Shown here: positions 47,393 through 59,386 of the stretch, piece after piece
Position numbering within the stretch: the first letter of the stretch is position 1
How the letters are laid out: every line of letters begins with the position of its first letter
Source: Lysobacter sp. ISL-50
GTDB lineage: Bacteria > Pseudomonadota > Gammaproteobacteria > Xanthomonadales > Xanthomonadaceae
Assembly: GCF_018612875.1 (NCBI RefSeq)
Contig: NZ_JAGGRI010000004.1
Location: 144,228 to 208,227 of the forward strand
DNA length: 64,000 nt
Reading direction: 5' to 3'
Position numbers and translations under genes: made by a program
The notes under the pieces: generated by a model
Told to the model about the DNA's origin: nothing
Database searches by the model: none
What the model saw: the letters and a program-made list of their open reading frames with translations, nothing else

Positions 47393-47420
47393 AAGCGAAT
47401 CGAATCAATCGACCCGGATC

Positions 47421-49151
47421 TCAGTCCTTATCCTTATCCTTTCCCGCCGTCGCCGGCGCCTCGGCATAGCGCTTGGTGGTCGCCCACTGCTGCAGCAGGC
47501 CCAGGCCGCCGTTGGCGACTTGGTACAACACCAGGCCGGCCGGCAGGAACGCCAGGATCACGCCGAATATCAGCGGCATGAACTGCATCATCTTGGCCTG
47601 CGCCGGGTCCATGCCGGTCATCGGCGTGAGCTTCTGCGTGGTCCACATGATCGCGATGTTCATCAGCGGCAGCACGAAGAACGGATCGCGCGAGGTCAGG
47701 TCGTGGATCCACAGCATCCACGGCGCATGACGCAGTTCCACCGACTCGGCCAGCATCCAGTACAAGGTCATGAAGATGATCATCTGCGGCAGCAGCGGCA
47801 GACAGCCGCCGACCGGGTTGATCTTCTCCTTCTTGTACAGCTCCATCAGCGCCATCTGGAACTTCTGCTTGTCCTCGCCGTAGCGCTCCTTGAGCTGAGC
47901 CACGCGCGGCTGGAACTTGCGCATCTTCGCCGCCGACTTGTACTGCGCGGCCGACAGCGGATACAGCGCCAGCTTCAGCATCACCACCAGGCCGACGATC
48001 GCCCAGCCCCAGTTGCCGAACAGGTTGTGCAGTTTCTCCAGCAGCCAGAACAGGCCGTTGGCCAGGGTCGCGAAGATGCTGTAGCTGCTGAAATCGACGG
48101 CGCGGTCCAGGCCGGGCACGTTCTGCGCTTCGATCGCCTTGACCAGCTTCGGGCCGACCCACAGGCGCGCTTCGGTCGCGGCCTTCTGACCCGGGGCGAC
48201 GTTGACGCCGGGGCCGAGGTCGCGGATCAGGTACTGCGGCGCGGCGCCGGCGTTGAGCTGCTCCAGCGAGAACTCGCCGGCGTCCTTGTCGCCCGGAATC
48301 CAGGCGGCGAAGAAGTGGTGCTGCAGCATCGCGATCCAGCCGCCGGTGACTTGCTTGTCCAGCTTGCCGTCGTCGGCGAACTTGTCGAACTTGCGCTTCT
48401 CGTACTTGTCGGCCGGGCTGTACCACGCCGCGCCCTGGAAGCTGTACTGCTCGGGGCTGAAGGGACCCTTGTGCGCCAGTTCGCGCGGCACGCGGCTGAG
48501 CTGGCGATAGACGAAGCCCTGCCACGGCGCGGTGCTGCCGTTGCTGACTTCATCGCGTACTTTGATCGCGTAGTCGCCCTGGCGGAAGGTGTAGGTGCGG
48601 GTGATGGTCACGCCGTTGGGGCCGGTCCATACGAACGGCACGGCGATGTCCTTCGCGTCCTTGGCCAGGACCAGGTCGCGCTGCTCGCCGGCATAACGGA
48701 AGCCCGACTCATGCGTCGGCGCGGCGTTGCCCTGGCTGACCCAGCCGCTCTGGGCGACGAAATACAAGCTGGAGTCGCTGGCCAGCAGCCGCATCGGCGG
48801 GCTGTCGGGCTCGGAGGTCACCGGGTAGCGCAGCAGATCGGCTTCGCTGATCTCGCCGCCGCGCAAGGTCACCTTGAATACGCCGGTGGTGACGGTGACG
48901 GCCGGTTCGGCGCCGTTGGCCGCGGCGGTGCTGACGGTGGAAGCGCCGGGGACCGCCGGCGTGGCGGCGGTCGGTGCACCCGGCACGGCGGCCGTGGCGG
49001 CGACGCCGGAGGCGACCGGCACGCTGCTGGCCGGCGCGACCGCGCTCGGCGGCGGCGCGGGCGGAGTCGATTTCTCCTTGCCCCACTCCATCCATAGCAA
49101 AGTCGCCACCATCAGCCAGGCGAGGATCAGAAAAGCACGGGTCTGGTTCAT
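47421..49151 (-). CDS. yidC: Membrane protein insertase YidC
   Basis: 576 residues. N-terminal helix (about 4-23) is followed by a Pro/Ala-rich linker, the large periplasmic P1 domain (about 75-350) and five C-terminal helices (from about 355), as expected for Gram-negative YidC. The conserved C-terminal part includes GWAIVGLVVMLKLALYPLSA and NPVGGCLPLLPQMIIFMTLYW. It inserts membrane proteins alone or with SecYEG. It follows rnpA by 15 bases, in the rpmH-rnpA-yidC order; no yidD gene is present between them. Confidence 0.97.
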   Translation of the reverse strand: MNQTRAFLILAWLMVATLLWMEWGKEKSTPPAPPPSAVAPASSVPVASGVAATAAVPGAPTAATPAVPGASTVSTAAANGAEPAVTVTTGVFKVTLRGGEISEADLLRYPVTSEPDSPPMRLLASDSSLYFVAQSGWVSQGNAAPTHESGFRYAGEQRDLVLAKDAKDIAVPFVWTGPNGVTITRTYTFRQGDYAIKVRDEVSNGSTAPWQGFVYRQLSRVPRELAHKGPFSPEQYSFQGAAWYSPADKYEKRKFDKFADDGKLDKQVTGGWIAMLQHHFFAAWIPGDKDAGEFSLEQLNAGAAPQYLIRDLGPGVNVAPGQKAATEARLWVGPKLVKAIEAQNVPGLDRAVDFSSYSIFATLANGLFWLLEKLHNLFGNWGWAIVGLVVMLKLALYPLSAAQYKSAAKMRKFQPRVAQLKERYGEDKQKFQMALMELYKKEKINPVGGCLPLLPQMIIFMTLYWMLAESVELRHAPWMLWIHDLTSRDPFFVLPLMNIAIMWTTQKLTPMTGMDPAQAKMMQFMPLIFGVILAFLPAGLVLYQVANGGLGLLQQWATTKRYAEAPATAGKDKDKD

Positions 49152-49166
49152 GGGCAGCAGGCAGGC

Positions 49167-49601
49167 TCAGCCGGGACCGGGGTCCGGCGTGGGGTCGGAA
49201 GGGGAAGCGGCCGGCATTGTGCCGGGCGCCGCAGTTGCGGGCAATGCGAGCGCCGGTCGGGTGCCGCCGCGCTTGAGCAGACTGTGGAAGGCGACGCGGA
49301 GTTCCTCGCCGCTGCAGCGCGATGCGCCGGGACGAGCGACCACGACATAGTCGCCACCGGCCAGCTCGGCGCGGACGTGGCGGAAAGCGTCGCGAAGCAC
49401 ACGCTTGATGCGGTTACGGCCGACCGCATGCGGATCGACCTTACGCGAGACCGCAAGGCCCAGGCGCGGCGCGATGGAATCGTCGGCCTGGAAATGCAAA
49501 GCAAGCACGGGCAGCGCCACGCGCCGCCCATGCTTGAATATACGGTCGAAATCGGAGCGCGCGCGTACCCGCGCGGTGCGCGGGAAGCGGGTCGAATTCA
49601 T
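49167..49601 (-). CDS. rnpA: Ribonuclease P protein component, with C-terminal extension
   Basis: 144 residues; the usual length is about 119. The conserved core is present: RFPRTARVRARSDFDRIFKH near the start and the RNR signature (VGRNRIKRVLRDAFR), followed by DYVVVARP. The extra 25 or so C-terminal residues are Pro/Ala/Thr-rich and unlikely to fold. The start at 49601 follows the family N terminus; an in-frame ATG at 49658 would overlap the rpmH stop. It cleaves tRNA 5' leaders together with the RNase P RNA, and lies between rpmH and yidC. Confidence 0.95.
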   Translation of the reverse strand: MNSTRFPRTARVRARSDFDRIFKHGRRVALPVLALHFQADDSIAPRLGLAVSRKVDPHAVGRNRIKRVLRDAFRHVRAELAGGDYVVVARPGASRCSGEELRVAFHSLLKRGGTRPALALPATAAPGTMPAASPSDPTPDPGPG

Positions 49602-49661
49602 TGCAGGCGGGCGGCCGCTGGACGCCGGATCGGGAAGATCGCGACAGGCGGCCGGCAACGC

Positions 49662-49802
49662 TTAGGCGGTCAGGCGCTTGCGGCCCTTGGCGCGACGACG
49701 GGCGAGAATCTTGCGGCCGTCGGCGGTCGCCATGCGGGCACGGAAACCGTGGTCGCGCTTGCGCTTGAGGTTGCTGGGCTGGTAGGTGCGCTTCGTGGCC
49801 AT
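49662..49802 (-). CDS. rpmH: 50S ribosomal protein L34
   Basis: 46 residues: [20 protein letters not shown], then an Arg/Lys-rich remainder ending GRKRLTA. This is the complete, highly conserved L34. It starts the leftward operon rpmH-rnpA-yidC. A promoter with TTGACC and TAGAAT hexamers is found 37 bases before its ATG. Confidence 0.98.
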   Translation of the reverse strand: MATKRTYQPSNLKRKRDHGFRARMATADGRKILARRRAKGRKRLTA

Positions 49803-50109
49803 GATCGGCTCGGCTGTAACTGGCGTAGAGGACCGCGGATTCTACGGGATCGCACAAGTTCGGGTCAACTCTTTGTTTCGCCTGCGCTTTGCGTCCCGCC
49901 GCCGGCGCCGCCAAAGCGGCCGCCCCAGCCTGTGCATGAACCTGTGGATTAGTCCTGTTCCGGACCCGGCGGCGATGGTAGTCTGACCGACCCCCCGGCC
50001 TCCTTCGTCGCGATGTACGCATCGTGCGTTGGGCCGCTTTCGTCCGTCGCCCGGCCTCACGGCCCCGCCCGGCCGACCGCATCACGCATAAAGAAGACTC
50101 ACAGCACAG
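49803..50109. other. rpmH-dnaA intergenic region with minor DnaA-box-like sites
   Basis: 307 bases between divergent rpmH and dnaA. It holds the rpmH promoter. TGTGGATTA (49943-49951) differs from a DnaA box by one base, and TGTGCATGA (49931-49939) is a weaker match, 12 bases apart and in the same orientation. The rest is GC-rich, with no AT-rich unwinding element comparable to that in the dnaA-dnaN gap. Confidence 0.6.
49839..49868 (-). promoter_or_regulatory. rpmH promoter
   Basis: On the minus strand, -35 TTGACC (49868-49863), an 18-base spacer, and -10 TAGAAT (49844-49839); 37 bases from the rpmH ATG. Confidence 0.65.
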
Positions 50110-51444
50110 ATGGAAGCCTGGCCCCGCTGCCTTGAACGCCTCGAAGCCGAATTCCCGGTCGAGGACGTCCACACCTGGTTGAAACCGCTGCAGGCGACGC
50201 AGCGCGACACCAAGACCGTGCTCTACGCGCCGAACGCGTTCGTGGTCGAACACGTGCGCGAACGTTACCTGGGCCGGATCCGCGAACTGTTGTCGTATTT
50301 CGCCGGCAGCGACGACGTCAGCCTGGAAATCGGCTCGCTGCCGCGGATCGCGCCGCTGCCCGTGCGCGAGGCGGACATCGCCGTGAGCGCGCCGCGCCCG
50401 GTGGCGCCGCCGGAGCCCTTCCAGGGCAATCTGGACAATCACTACACCTTCGACAACTTCGTCGAAGGCCGCAGCAACCAGCTCGGCCGCGCCGCGGCCT
50501 GGCAGGCGGCGCAGAAACCCGGCGAACGCGCGCACAACCCGCTGCTGTTGTACGGGGGAACGGGCCTGGGCAAGACCCATCTGATGTTCGCCGCCGGCAA
50601 CGCCATGCGCGAGGCCAATCCGGCCATGCGGGTGATGTACCTGCGTTCGGAGCAGTTCTTCAGCGCGATGATGAAGGCGCTGCAGGACAAGACGATGGAT
50701 CAGTTCAAGCGCCAGTTCCAGCGCGTGGACGCGCTGCTGATCGACGACATCCAGTTCTTCGCCGGCAAGGACCGCACCCAGGAAGAGTTCTTCCATACCT
50801 TTAATGCGTTGTTCGACGGCAAGCAGCAGATCATCCTGACCTGCGACCGCTATCCGCGCGAGGTCGAGGGCCTGGAGCCGCGCTTGAAGTCGCGCCTGGC
50901 CTGGGGCCTGTCGGTGGCGATCGAGCCGCCGGACTTCGAGACCCGCGCCCAGATCGTGATTTCCAAGGCCAAGGAACGCGGCGCCGCGGTGCCGGAGGAA
51001 GTCGCCTTCCTGCTGGCCAAGAAGATGCGCAGCAACGTGCGCGACCTGGAAGGCGCGCTCAACACCCTGACCGCGCGGGCCAACTTCACCGGCCGCGCCA
51101 TCACCGTCGAGTTCGCGCAGGAAACCCTGCGCGACCTGTTGCGGGCGCAGCAGCACGCGATCGGCATCCCCAACATCCAGAAGACCGTGGCAGACTACTA
51201 CGGCCTCCAGATCAAGGACTTGTTGTCGAAGCGGCGTACCCGTTCGCTCGCCCGTCCTCGCCAGGTCGCCATGGCGTTGACCAAGGAGTTGACCGAACAC
51301 TCGTTGCCGGAAATCGGCGACGCGTTCGCCGGCCGCGACCACACGACTGTTCTGCACGCCTGCCGTCAGATCCGCACGTTGATGGAAACCGACGGCAAGC
51401 TGCGGGAAGACTGGGACAAGCTGATTCGTAAACTCAGCGAGTAA
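50110..51444 (+). CDS. dnaA: Chromosomal replication initiator DnaA
   Basis: 444 residues. N-terminal oligomerisation domain (about 1-85), a short linker, the AAA+ domain with Walker A GGTGLGKT (149-156), Walker [10 protein letters not shown], and the C-terminal DNA-binding domain with the signature [14 protein letters not shown]. The start at 50110 gives the family N terminus. It binds DnaA boxes in oriC and opens the AT-rich element. It is followed by the 680-bp gap proposed here as oriC. Confidence 0.99.
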   Translation: MEAWPRCLERLEAEFPVEDVHTWLKPLQATQRDTKTVLYAPNAFVVEHVRERYLGRIRELLSYFAGSDDVSLEIGSLPRIAPLPVREADIAVSAPRPVAPPEPFQGNLDNHYTFDNFVEGRSNQLGRAAAWQAAQKPGERAHNPLLLYGGTGLGKTHLMFAAGNAMREANPAMRVMYLRSEQFFSAMMKALQDKTMDQFKRQFQRVDALLIDDIQFFAGKDRTQEEFFHTFNALFDGKQQIILTCDRYPREVEGLEPRLKSRLAWGLSVAIEPPDFETRAQIVISKAKERGAAVPEEVAFLLAKKMRSNVRDLEGALNTLTARANFTGRAITVEFAQETLRDLLRAQQHAIGIPNIQKTVADYYGLQIKDLLSKRRTRSLARPRQVAMALTKELTEHSLPEIGDAFAGRDHTTVLHACRQIRTLMETDGKLREDWDKLIRKLSE

Positions 51445-51901
51445 GTCGTTCCGACGGCGGCGGCAACGCCTAACCGGAAGCAACGAAAGGTCCGTTGTGT
51501 CGTACAAGCCGGGGCGCGGTCGGTCGCACAAGCCGCTGCATCGGTGGAAGGAAACGAAGTGCGCGTCGTGAGGCGGTGTCGCAGGGGCTTCGAACTTGGA
51601 GCATCGCGTTCGCCGATCACGCTTCGACGTATAGGCTCGACCGCGCTGCGGCCGCGCTCATCGTCTGAGATCGCAGGACCGCTGCTGCAGGACGGTTGCC
51701 GTTACGTCGCAAGTCGTGTCGGGAAGCGTGAGGTGGTGAAGCGCGAAGGTTTAGGCGGAAGGAACGGGAGCGCTGGAGGTTTCGCCAGCACGCACCGCGA
51801 TTTCAACCGCCGCAGGGGCCGTGTCACCGCGGCGAGACACAAGGTAATTCGTAAACCACTGATGCGAAAGGCATAAGTTGGGGGACGAAAGACGCACAAG
51901 C

Positions 51902-51910
51902 TGTGGACAA
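51902..51910 (-). promoter_or_regulatory. DnaA box, one mismatch
   Basis: TTGTCCACA on the minus strand; consensus TTATCCACA. Confidence 0.65.
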
Positions 51911-51937
51911 GTTAGAGGCCGCCCAGAGGCGCCGAAT

Positions 51938-51946
51938 TTATCCACA
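51938..51946 (+). promoter_or_regulatory. Perfect DnaA box
   Basis: TTATCCACA, exact match to the strong DnaA box consensus, 28 bases from the one-mismatch box and 40 bases before the AT-rich stretch. Confidence 0.8.
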
Positions 51947-52124
51947 GGTTCCACCCGGTCCCCAAGGCCGGTTCTACCCGCTTTTGAAGTACCGAAAAAC
52001 ACTTGGATATCAAAGCGTTACATACGTTTTCCAGCGTTTTTCGCCGCTCCACCTCCACCATGCTTTTGATTTATACATCTCTTTAGTAATTGGGCTTGCG
52101 CCCACAGACGGCCAAGGGGTCCGC

Positions 52125-53225
52125 ATGCGTTTCAGTCTGCAACGCGAAGTCTTTCTCAAGCCGTTGGCCCAAGTGGTCAATGTCGTCGAACGCCGGCAGA
52201 CCTTGCCGGTCCTCGCCAATCTGCTCGTACAGGTCAAGGACGGGCAGCTGTCGCTGACCGGTACCGACCTGGAAGTCGAAATGATTTCCCGGGTGGCGGT
52301 CGAGGATGCGAAGGACGGCGAAACCACGATTCCGGCGCGCAAGCTGTTCGAAATCATTCGCGCCCTGCCCGACGGCAGCAAAGTCACGGTCAGCCAGACG
52401 GCAGAGAAGATCACCGTCCAGGCCGGTCGCTCGCGCTTCACCCTGGCCAGCCTGCCGGCCAACGACTTCCCGTCGATCGATGAAGTCGAAGCCACCGAGC
52501 GCGTGCGCGTGCCGGAAGCGGCGCTGAAGGAACTGATCGAACGCACTGCGTTCGCGATGGCCCAGCAGGACGTGCGCTACTACCTCAACGGTCTGCTGTT
52601 CGATCTGCGCGAGACCAGCCTGCGCTGCGTCGCCACCGACGGTCACCGCCTGGCCCTGTGCGAGGCGCCGTTCGAAGGCAACGCCCAGGCCAAGCGCCAG
52701 ATCATCGTGCCGCGCAAGGGCGTGCAGGAACTGCAGCGCCTGCTCGAAGGCGGCGATCGCGAGGTCGAGCTGGAGATGGGCCGCGGCCACATCCGAATCA
52801 AGCGCGACGATGTCACCTTTACCAGCAAGCTCATCGACGGCCGCTTCCCCGATTACGAGGCGGTGATTCCGATCGGCGCCGACAAGGAAGTGCGGATCGA
52901 GCGCGAAGTGCTGCGCGCCTCGCTGCAGCGTGCGGCGATTCTGTCGAACGAGAAGTACCGCGGCGTGCGTATCGAAGTCACCCCGGGCCAGCTCAAGATC
53001 AGCGCGCACAACCCCGAGCAGGAAGAAGCGCAGGAAGAAGTCGAAGCCGACACCAAGGTCGATGACCTGGCCGTGGGCTTCAACGTCAACTACCTGCTCG
53101 ACGCCCTGACCGCCCTGCGCGACGAGCATGTGGTCATCGCCCTGCGCGACGCCAACTCGTCGGCGCTGGTGCGCGAGGCCTCGAACGAGCGCTGCCGCCA
53201 TGTGGTGATGCCGCTGCGGCTCTGA
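52125..53225 (+). CDS. dnaN: DNA polymerase III beta sliding clamp
   Basis: 366 residues, the typical length. Three topologically equal clamp domains; family segments include LPVLANLLVQVKDG in domain 1, the domain 2 sequence DVRYYLNGLLFDLRETSLRC and the C-terminal VVMPLRL. The start at 52125 has AAGGGG 6 bases upstream; a longer frame to 51903 would overlap the putative DnaA-box region. The clamp tethers polymerase to DNA. A terminator and a parS-like site follow. Confidence 0.98.
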   Translation: MRFSLQREVFLKPLAQVVNVVERRQTLPVLANLLVQVKDGQLSLTGTDLEVEMISRVAVEDAKDGETTIPARKLFEIIRALPDGSKVTVSQTAEKITVQAGRSRFTLASLPANDFPSIDEVEATERVRVPEAALKELIERTAFAMAQQDVRYYLNGLLFDLRETSLRCVATDGHRLALCEAPFEGNAQAKRQIIVPRKGVQELQRLLEGGDREVELEMGRGHIRIKRDDVTFTSKLIDGRFPDYEAVIPIGADKEVRIEREVLRASLQRAAILSNEKYRGVRIEVTPGQLKISAHNPEQEEAQEEVEADTKVDDLAVGFNVNYLLDALTALRDEHVVIALRDANSSALVREASNERCRHVVMPLRL

Positions 53226-53242
53226 TTCGGGCTATCGAGTCA

Positions 53243-53258
53243 GGTTCCACGTGGAACA
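53243..53258. promoter_or_regulatory. parS-like site 1
   Basis: GGTTCCACGTGGAACA; 14-base perfect palindrome GTTCCAC-GTGGAAC, close to the general parS consensus TGTTTCACGTGAAACA. Confidence 0.75.
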
Positions 53259-53263
53259 CGAAG

Positions 53264-53295
53264 ACGCCCGGTTCTGAACCGGGCGTTTTTCGTTG
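53264..53295 (+). terminator. Terminator after dnaN
   Basis: ACGCCCGGTT-CTG-AACCGGGCGT followed by TTTTCGTT. Confidence 0.88.
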
Positions 53296-53538
53296 GCGGA
53301 ACCGAATCGATAGGTGGCGCGGGCCTTGCTGTGGAAGCGTCGCCCTCGATTTACCCCGCTTCCACCACAGGGATTTCTCCGCAAAGTCTGTTCCGGCGCT
53401 CTCCTGCCCGGCCCAGTCGCCCGAGCCGTTCGAAGCAACGTTTCGCAGTTCGTTCCGTTTCCGCCGCGGCAGAGGCAACTCCCGCCGGAAACCGGGCCCT
53501 GCCCGCCGCCCGCCAACCCAATCTGCGATCATTTCCCC

Positions 53539-54624
53539 ATGCACGTAACCCGCCTGGATGCCCGCGGTCTCCGCCGGTTCGCCGAAGTGAACTTGTTGCC
53601 GGCGCCCGGGATCAACCTGATCACGGGCGAGAACGGCGCGGGCAAGACCAGCCTGCTCGAAGCCCTGCACCTGATGGCCTACGGCCGCAGCTTCCGCGGC
53701 CGAGTGCGCGACGGTTTGATCCGCTCCGGCGATCCGGCGCTGGAAATCTTCGTCGAATGGCAGGAGACCCGCCGCGAGCAGCGGCGCAAGGCCGGCTTGC
53801 GCCATAGCGGCCAGGATTGGGTCGGGCGGTTGGACGGCGAGGCCGTGTCCCAGCTCGGCGAACTCTGCGCCGCCCTGGCCGTGGTCAGTTTCGAGCCCGG
53901 CAGCCACGCCCTGATCACCGGCGCCGCGGAAATCCGCCGGCGCTACCTCGATTGGGGCCTGTTCCACGTGGAACATGACTTCACCCCGCTGTGGCGGCGT
54001 TACACCCGGGCTCTGAAGCAGCGCAACGCCCTGCTGAAGGCCCGTGCCCGCGACGGCCAGCTGGATGCCTGGGACCGGGAGTTGGCCGAGTCCGGCGAGT
54101 CGCTGACCCGGCGTCGCCAGCAGTACCTGGACGAGCTGCAGCCGCGATTCGCCGCCTTGGCCGCCGAACTGGCGCCGTCCCTGGGCGCCGTGCGCCTGGA
54201 TTACCTGCCGGGCTGGCGCCGCGAGGAGTTTCCGCTGGCCGATGCCCTGCTCCTGGCCCGCGATCGCGATCAGCTGGCCGGTTACACCTCGGTCGGCCCA
54301 CACCGGGCCGACTGGCGGATCGGCTACGGTGCGATTCCCGGCCGCGAAGCCCTGTCGCGCGGCCAGGCCAAGCTCACCGCGTTGTCGGCCTTGCTGGCCC
54401 AGGCGGAACACCACGCGGCGATCCGCGGCGAATGGCCGGTGGTGGCGCTGGACGATCTGGCCTCGGAGCTGGATCGAAATCACCAGCAGCGCGTGCTGGA
54501 GCGGCTGCTGGCGTCGAAGGCGCAGGTCTTCATCACCGGGACCGAGGCGCCGCCGGCCCTGGCCGGGATGCAGGTCGAATTGACCAGGTTCCACGTGGAA
54601 CATGGGCAGTTGGCGGGTGGGTAA
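53539..54624 (+). CDS. recF: DNA replication and repair protein RecF
   Basis: 361 residues. N-terminal Walker A GENGAGKT (30-37), signature region with DRDQLAGYTSVGPHRADW, and Walker B-like VVALDDLASELDR near 310. RecF loads RecA at gaps through RecFOR. The start at 53539 gives MHVTRLDARGLRRF, aligned with the E. coli N terminus. Two parS-like palindromes are inside the coding sequence, each encoding Phe-His-Val-Glu-His (at about residues 142-146 and 351-355). Confidence 0.97.
   Translation: MHVTRLDARGLRRFAEVNLLPAPGINLITGENGAGKTSLLEALHLMAYGRSFRGRVRDGLIRSGDPALEIFVEWQETRREQRRKAGLRHSGQDWVGRLDGEAVSQLGELCAALAVVSFEPGSHALITGAAEIRRRYLDWGLFHVEHDFTPLWRRYTRALKQRNALLKARARDGQLDAWDRELAESGESLTRRRQQYLDELQPRFAALAAELAPSLGAVRLDYLPGWRREEFPLADALLLARDRDQLAGYTSVGPHRADWRIGYGAIPGREALSRGQAKLTALSALLAQAEHHAAIRGEWPVVALDDLASELDRNHQQRVLERLLASKAQVFITGTEAPPALAGMQVELTRFHVEHGQLAGG
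53960..53975. promoter_or_regulatory. parS-like site 2, within recF
   Basis: TGTTCCACGTGGAACA, a perfect 16-base palindrome. Confidence 0.8.
54587..54602. promoter_or_regulatory. parS-like site 3, end of recF
   Basis: GGTTCCACGTGGAACA, the same 16 bases as site 1. Confidence 0.78.
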
Positions 54625-54729
54625 TCGCAGAAGACGGGTTTTGGACTGCTCGGTAGCGGCGTGGTGTCCGGGCTTCGGTGCCCTGATCAAGCCGGCCAAG
54701 CCTCGCGGCGGTGATCGGCCGCAGGCTGA

Positions 54730-57528
<2,799 letters not shown>

Positions 57529-57643
57529 CCCGGAAGCGCCCGATCCGGCCGTAACGGCCGGCGCATCGGGCGACCCACGCGACGGCGCGCGCGAGCGCGC
57601 CCTCGCCGCGTCGCGCGCGAACGCAGGCACATCGCCTGCGCCC

Positions 57644-58363
57644 TTGTTCGCCGCCGTTGGCGGTTTCTTCCTCGACCTGTCGCTGGCGATCGCGTTGCTC
57701 GCCGGTCTGTCGCTGCTCGGCGTGGCCGCGATGGGCTTCGTGCAGGGATTGCGCGGCATCGGTTCTGCGCAAATCGCCCTCGATCCCCTGCTTTTGGTCG
57801 TCGTCAGCCTGATCGCGACCGCGATCAGCGCCTTGTTCGTCTACTACTTTCGTCGAAATGCGAACACCGTCGAGCGGGCCGAATCGTGGCGCGCGTTGTG
57901 GCGCCGATCGAGCTGGGGATGGATCGCTTTCGCACTGATCGTATGCAGCGGTTACAGCGCCGTTGTCAGCACGTTCGCGCAAAAAATGGCGATCGACATC
58001 ACCCCGACCAATCAGGTGCTCGGCGAAATCATCCGCACGCATCCGCGCTCACTGCTGATCTTCGCGGTGCTGATCGCGCCGGCCTACGAAGAGCTGCTGT
58101 TCCGGCGCGTGCTGTTCGGTCGGCTGTGGGCCGCCGGACGGCCGTGGCTGGGCATGGCGCTGAGTTCGGCCGCGTTCGCGCTGGTCCACGAACCGCCGGG
58201 CCTGGGCGCCAGCAGCGGCTGGGGCATGCTGCTGCTGTGGTCGGTGTACGCGCTGATGGGCGCGTTGTTCGCCTGGATCTACCGCCGCACCGGCAGTTTG
58301 TGGACGGCGTATCTGGCTCACGCCGGCAACAATCTGATCGCCTGTCTGGCCCTGCTCGCCTGA
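57644..58363 (+). CDS. CPBP-family (CAAX protease-like) intramembrane protein, TTG start
   Basis: 239 residues with about seven hydrophobic segments. The CPBP motifs are present: EELLFRR (EExxxR, near 146), FALVHEP (second motif with His) and HAGNN near the C terminus. Codons upstream of TTG at 57644 contain no ATG, GTG or TTG back to a stop, so TTG is the first possible start; an ATG 28 codons on would remove the first helix. It overlaps no gene and follows gyrB by 115 bases. Members process or protect against peptides or act in membrane-protein maturation; role here unknown. Confidence 0.8.
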   Translation: MFAAVGGFFLDLSLAIALLAGLSLLGVAAMGFVQGLRGIGSAQIALDPLLLVVVSLIATAISALFVYYFRRNANTVERAESWRALWRRSSWGWIAFALIVCSGYSAVVSTFAQKMAIDITPTNQVLGEIIRTHPRSLLIFAVLIAPAYEELLFRRVLFGRLWAAGRPWLGMALSSAAFALVHEPPGLGASSGWGMLLLWSVYALMGALFAWIYRRTGSLWTAYLAHAGNNLIACLALLA

Positions 58364-58445
58364 GCCGGCGCCGCTGCGCCGGCTATTGACGATTTATTAA
58401 TCCAGGCCGGGCTACAACGTTCGAATCGTTATGGGGAACGCTGGT

Positions 58446-59249
58446 ATGAAACGTCTTGTGCTGGGGCTGTCGATCGCATCCCTGGTCGCCGCCTGCGCCA
58501 CCACCACCTCGCCCACCGGGCGCACTCAGCATGTCGGCGCGATTTCGAAAGCGCAGCTCGACCAGATGGGCGCGCAGGCTTTCGAGGAGACCAAGAGCAA
58601 AGAGCGCCTGAGCACCGACGCTCGCCAGAACGCCTACGTGCGCTGCGTGGTCAATTCGATCACCGGACAGCTGCCGCCGGGCTGGCAAGCCAACTGGGAA
58701 GTGGCGGTTTTCGTCGATTCCTCGCCCAACGCTTTTGCTCTACCGGGCGGAAAAGTTGGCGTAAACACGGGAATTTTCACGGTCGCGAAGAATCAGGACC
58801 AACTTGCGGCGGTGATTTCGCATGAAATCGGCCACGTGGTTTCGCGCCATCACGATGAGCGCATTACCCGCCAGATGGGCAGCCAGGCCGCGCTGAACAT
58901 CCTGGGCACCTTGATGGGCGCGCGCTACGGCGACGGCGCCGCCAGCGCCACCAGTCAGTTCGGCGGCGCGGCGCTGCAGACCGCGTTCCTGCTGCCGGGC
59001 TCGCGCACCCAGGAAAGCGAGGCCGACGTGGTCGGCCAGCGCCTGATGGCGCAGGCCGGCTACGACCCGCGGCAGGCGGTGAACCTGTGGCAGAACATGA
59101 TTTCCGCCAGCAGTTCGCGGCCGCCGCAATGGCTGTCCACCCACCCCGATCCGCAGTCGCGCATCCAGGAGCTGAGCGCCCGCGCCGGGTCGCTGATTCC
59201 GGTTTACGAACAGGCCCGCGCGGGCGGCCGTACGCCCAAGTGTGGATGA
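58446..59249 (+). CDS. M48-family zinc metallopeptidase lipoprotein
   Basis: 267 residues. Lipobox LVAAC (Cys17), then the gluzincin motif HEIGH (126-130) in AAVISHEIGHVVSRHH, and the third ligand in RTQESEADVVGQRL. The family is LoiP/YcaL/BepA-like, periplasmic proteases that act in outer-membrane quality control. ATG at 58446 follows a GGGGAA site and begins a normal signal peptide; an ATG at 58431 adds five residues. A TPR gene follows 137 bases later. Confidence 0.92.
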   Translation: MKRLVLGLSIASLVAACATTTSPTGRTQHVGAISKAQLDQMGAQAFEETKSKERLSTDARQNAYVRCVVNSITGQLPPGWQANWEVAVFVDSSPNAFALPGGKVGVNTGIFTVAKNQDQLAAVISHEIGHVVSRHHDERITRQMGSQAALNILGTLMGARYGDGAASATSQFGGAALQTAFLLPGSRTQESEADVVGQRLMAQAGYDPRQAVNLWQNMISASSSRPPQWLSTHPDPQSRIQELSARAGSLIPVYEQARAGGRTPKCG

Positions 59250-59386
59250 CACCGGGTGTGAAAAGGATGTGCAGACCCGTATCGCGCCGCCCCAGGTTTC
59301 TGTTAGGTTGGCGGCCCCTTGGCCTTGCGCCGTCCCGCCGCGAGGCCCTACGGTCTGCGGCCGCTGAGCTCTTTTGAGGTGAGTCC

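Larger units (their letters stand above)
51445..52124. other. Candidate replication origin (oriC)
   Basis: 680 bases between dnaA and dnaN without a supported gene. A perfect DnaA box TTATCCACA is at 51938-51946. A one-mismatch box on the other strand (TGTGGACAA) lies at 51902-51910. From about 51978 to 52095 the composition becomes markedly A/T-rich (AAAAACACTTGGATATC, TTGATTTATACATC, TAGTAATTG), a plausible DNA unwinding element next to dnaN. The first 400 bases are GC-rich and featureless. dnaA-dnaN is a common site of oriC in bacteria. Confidence 0.7.
53226..53538. other. dnaN-recF intergenic region
   Basis: 313 bases. Contains parS-like site 1 at 53243-53258 and the dnaN terminator; the remaining 240 bases, open in the recF frame, have no conserved protein and are read as recF leader. 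Confidence 0.6.

Noticed and set aside
51544..51876. Arg-rich open frame of 110 codons in the dnaA-dnaN gap
   Set aside because: No ribosome-binding site, no family resemblance, composition typical of noncoding GC-rich DNA, and it lies in the proposed origin.
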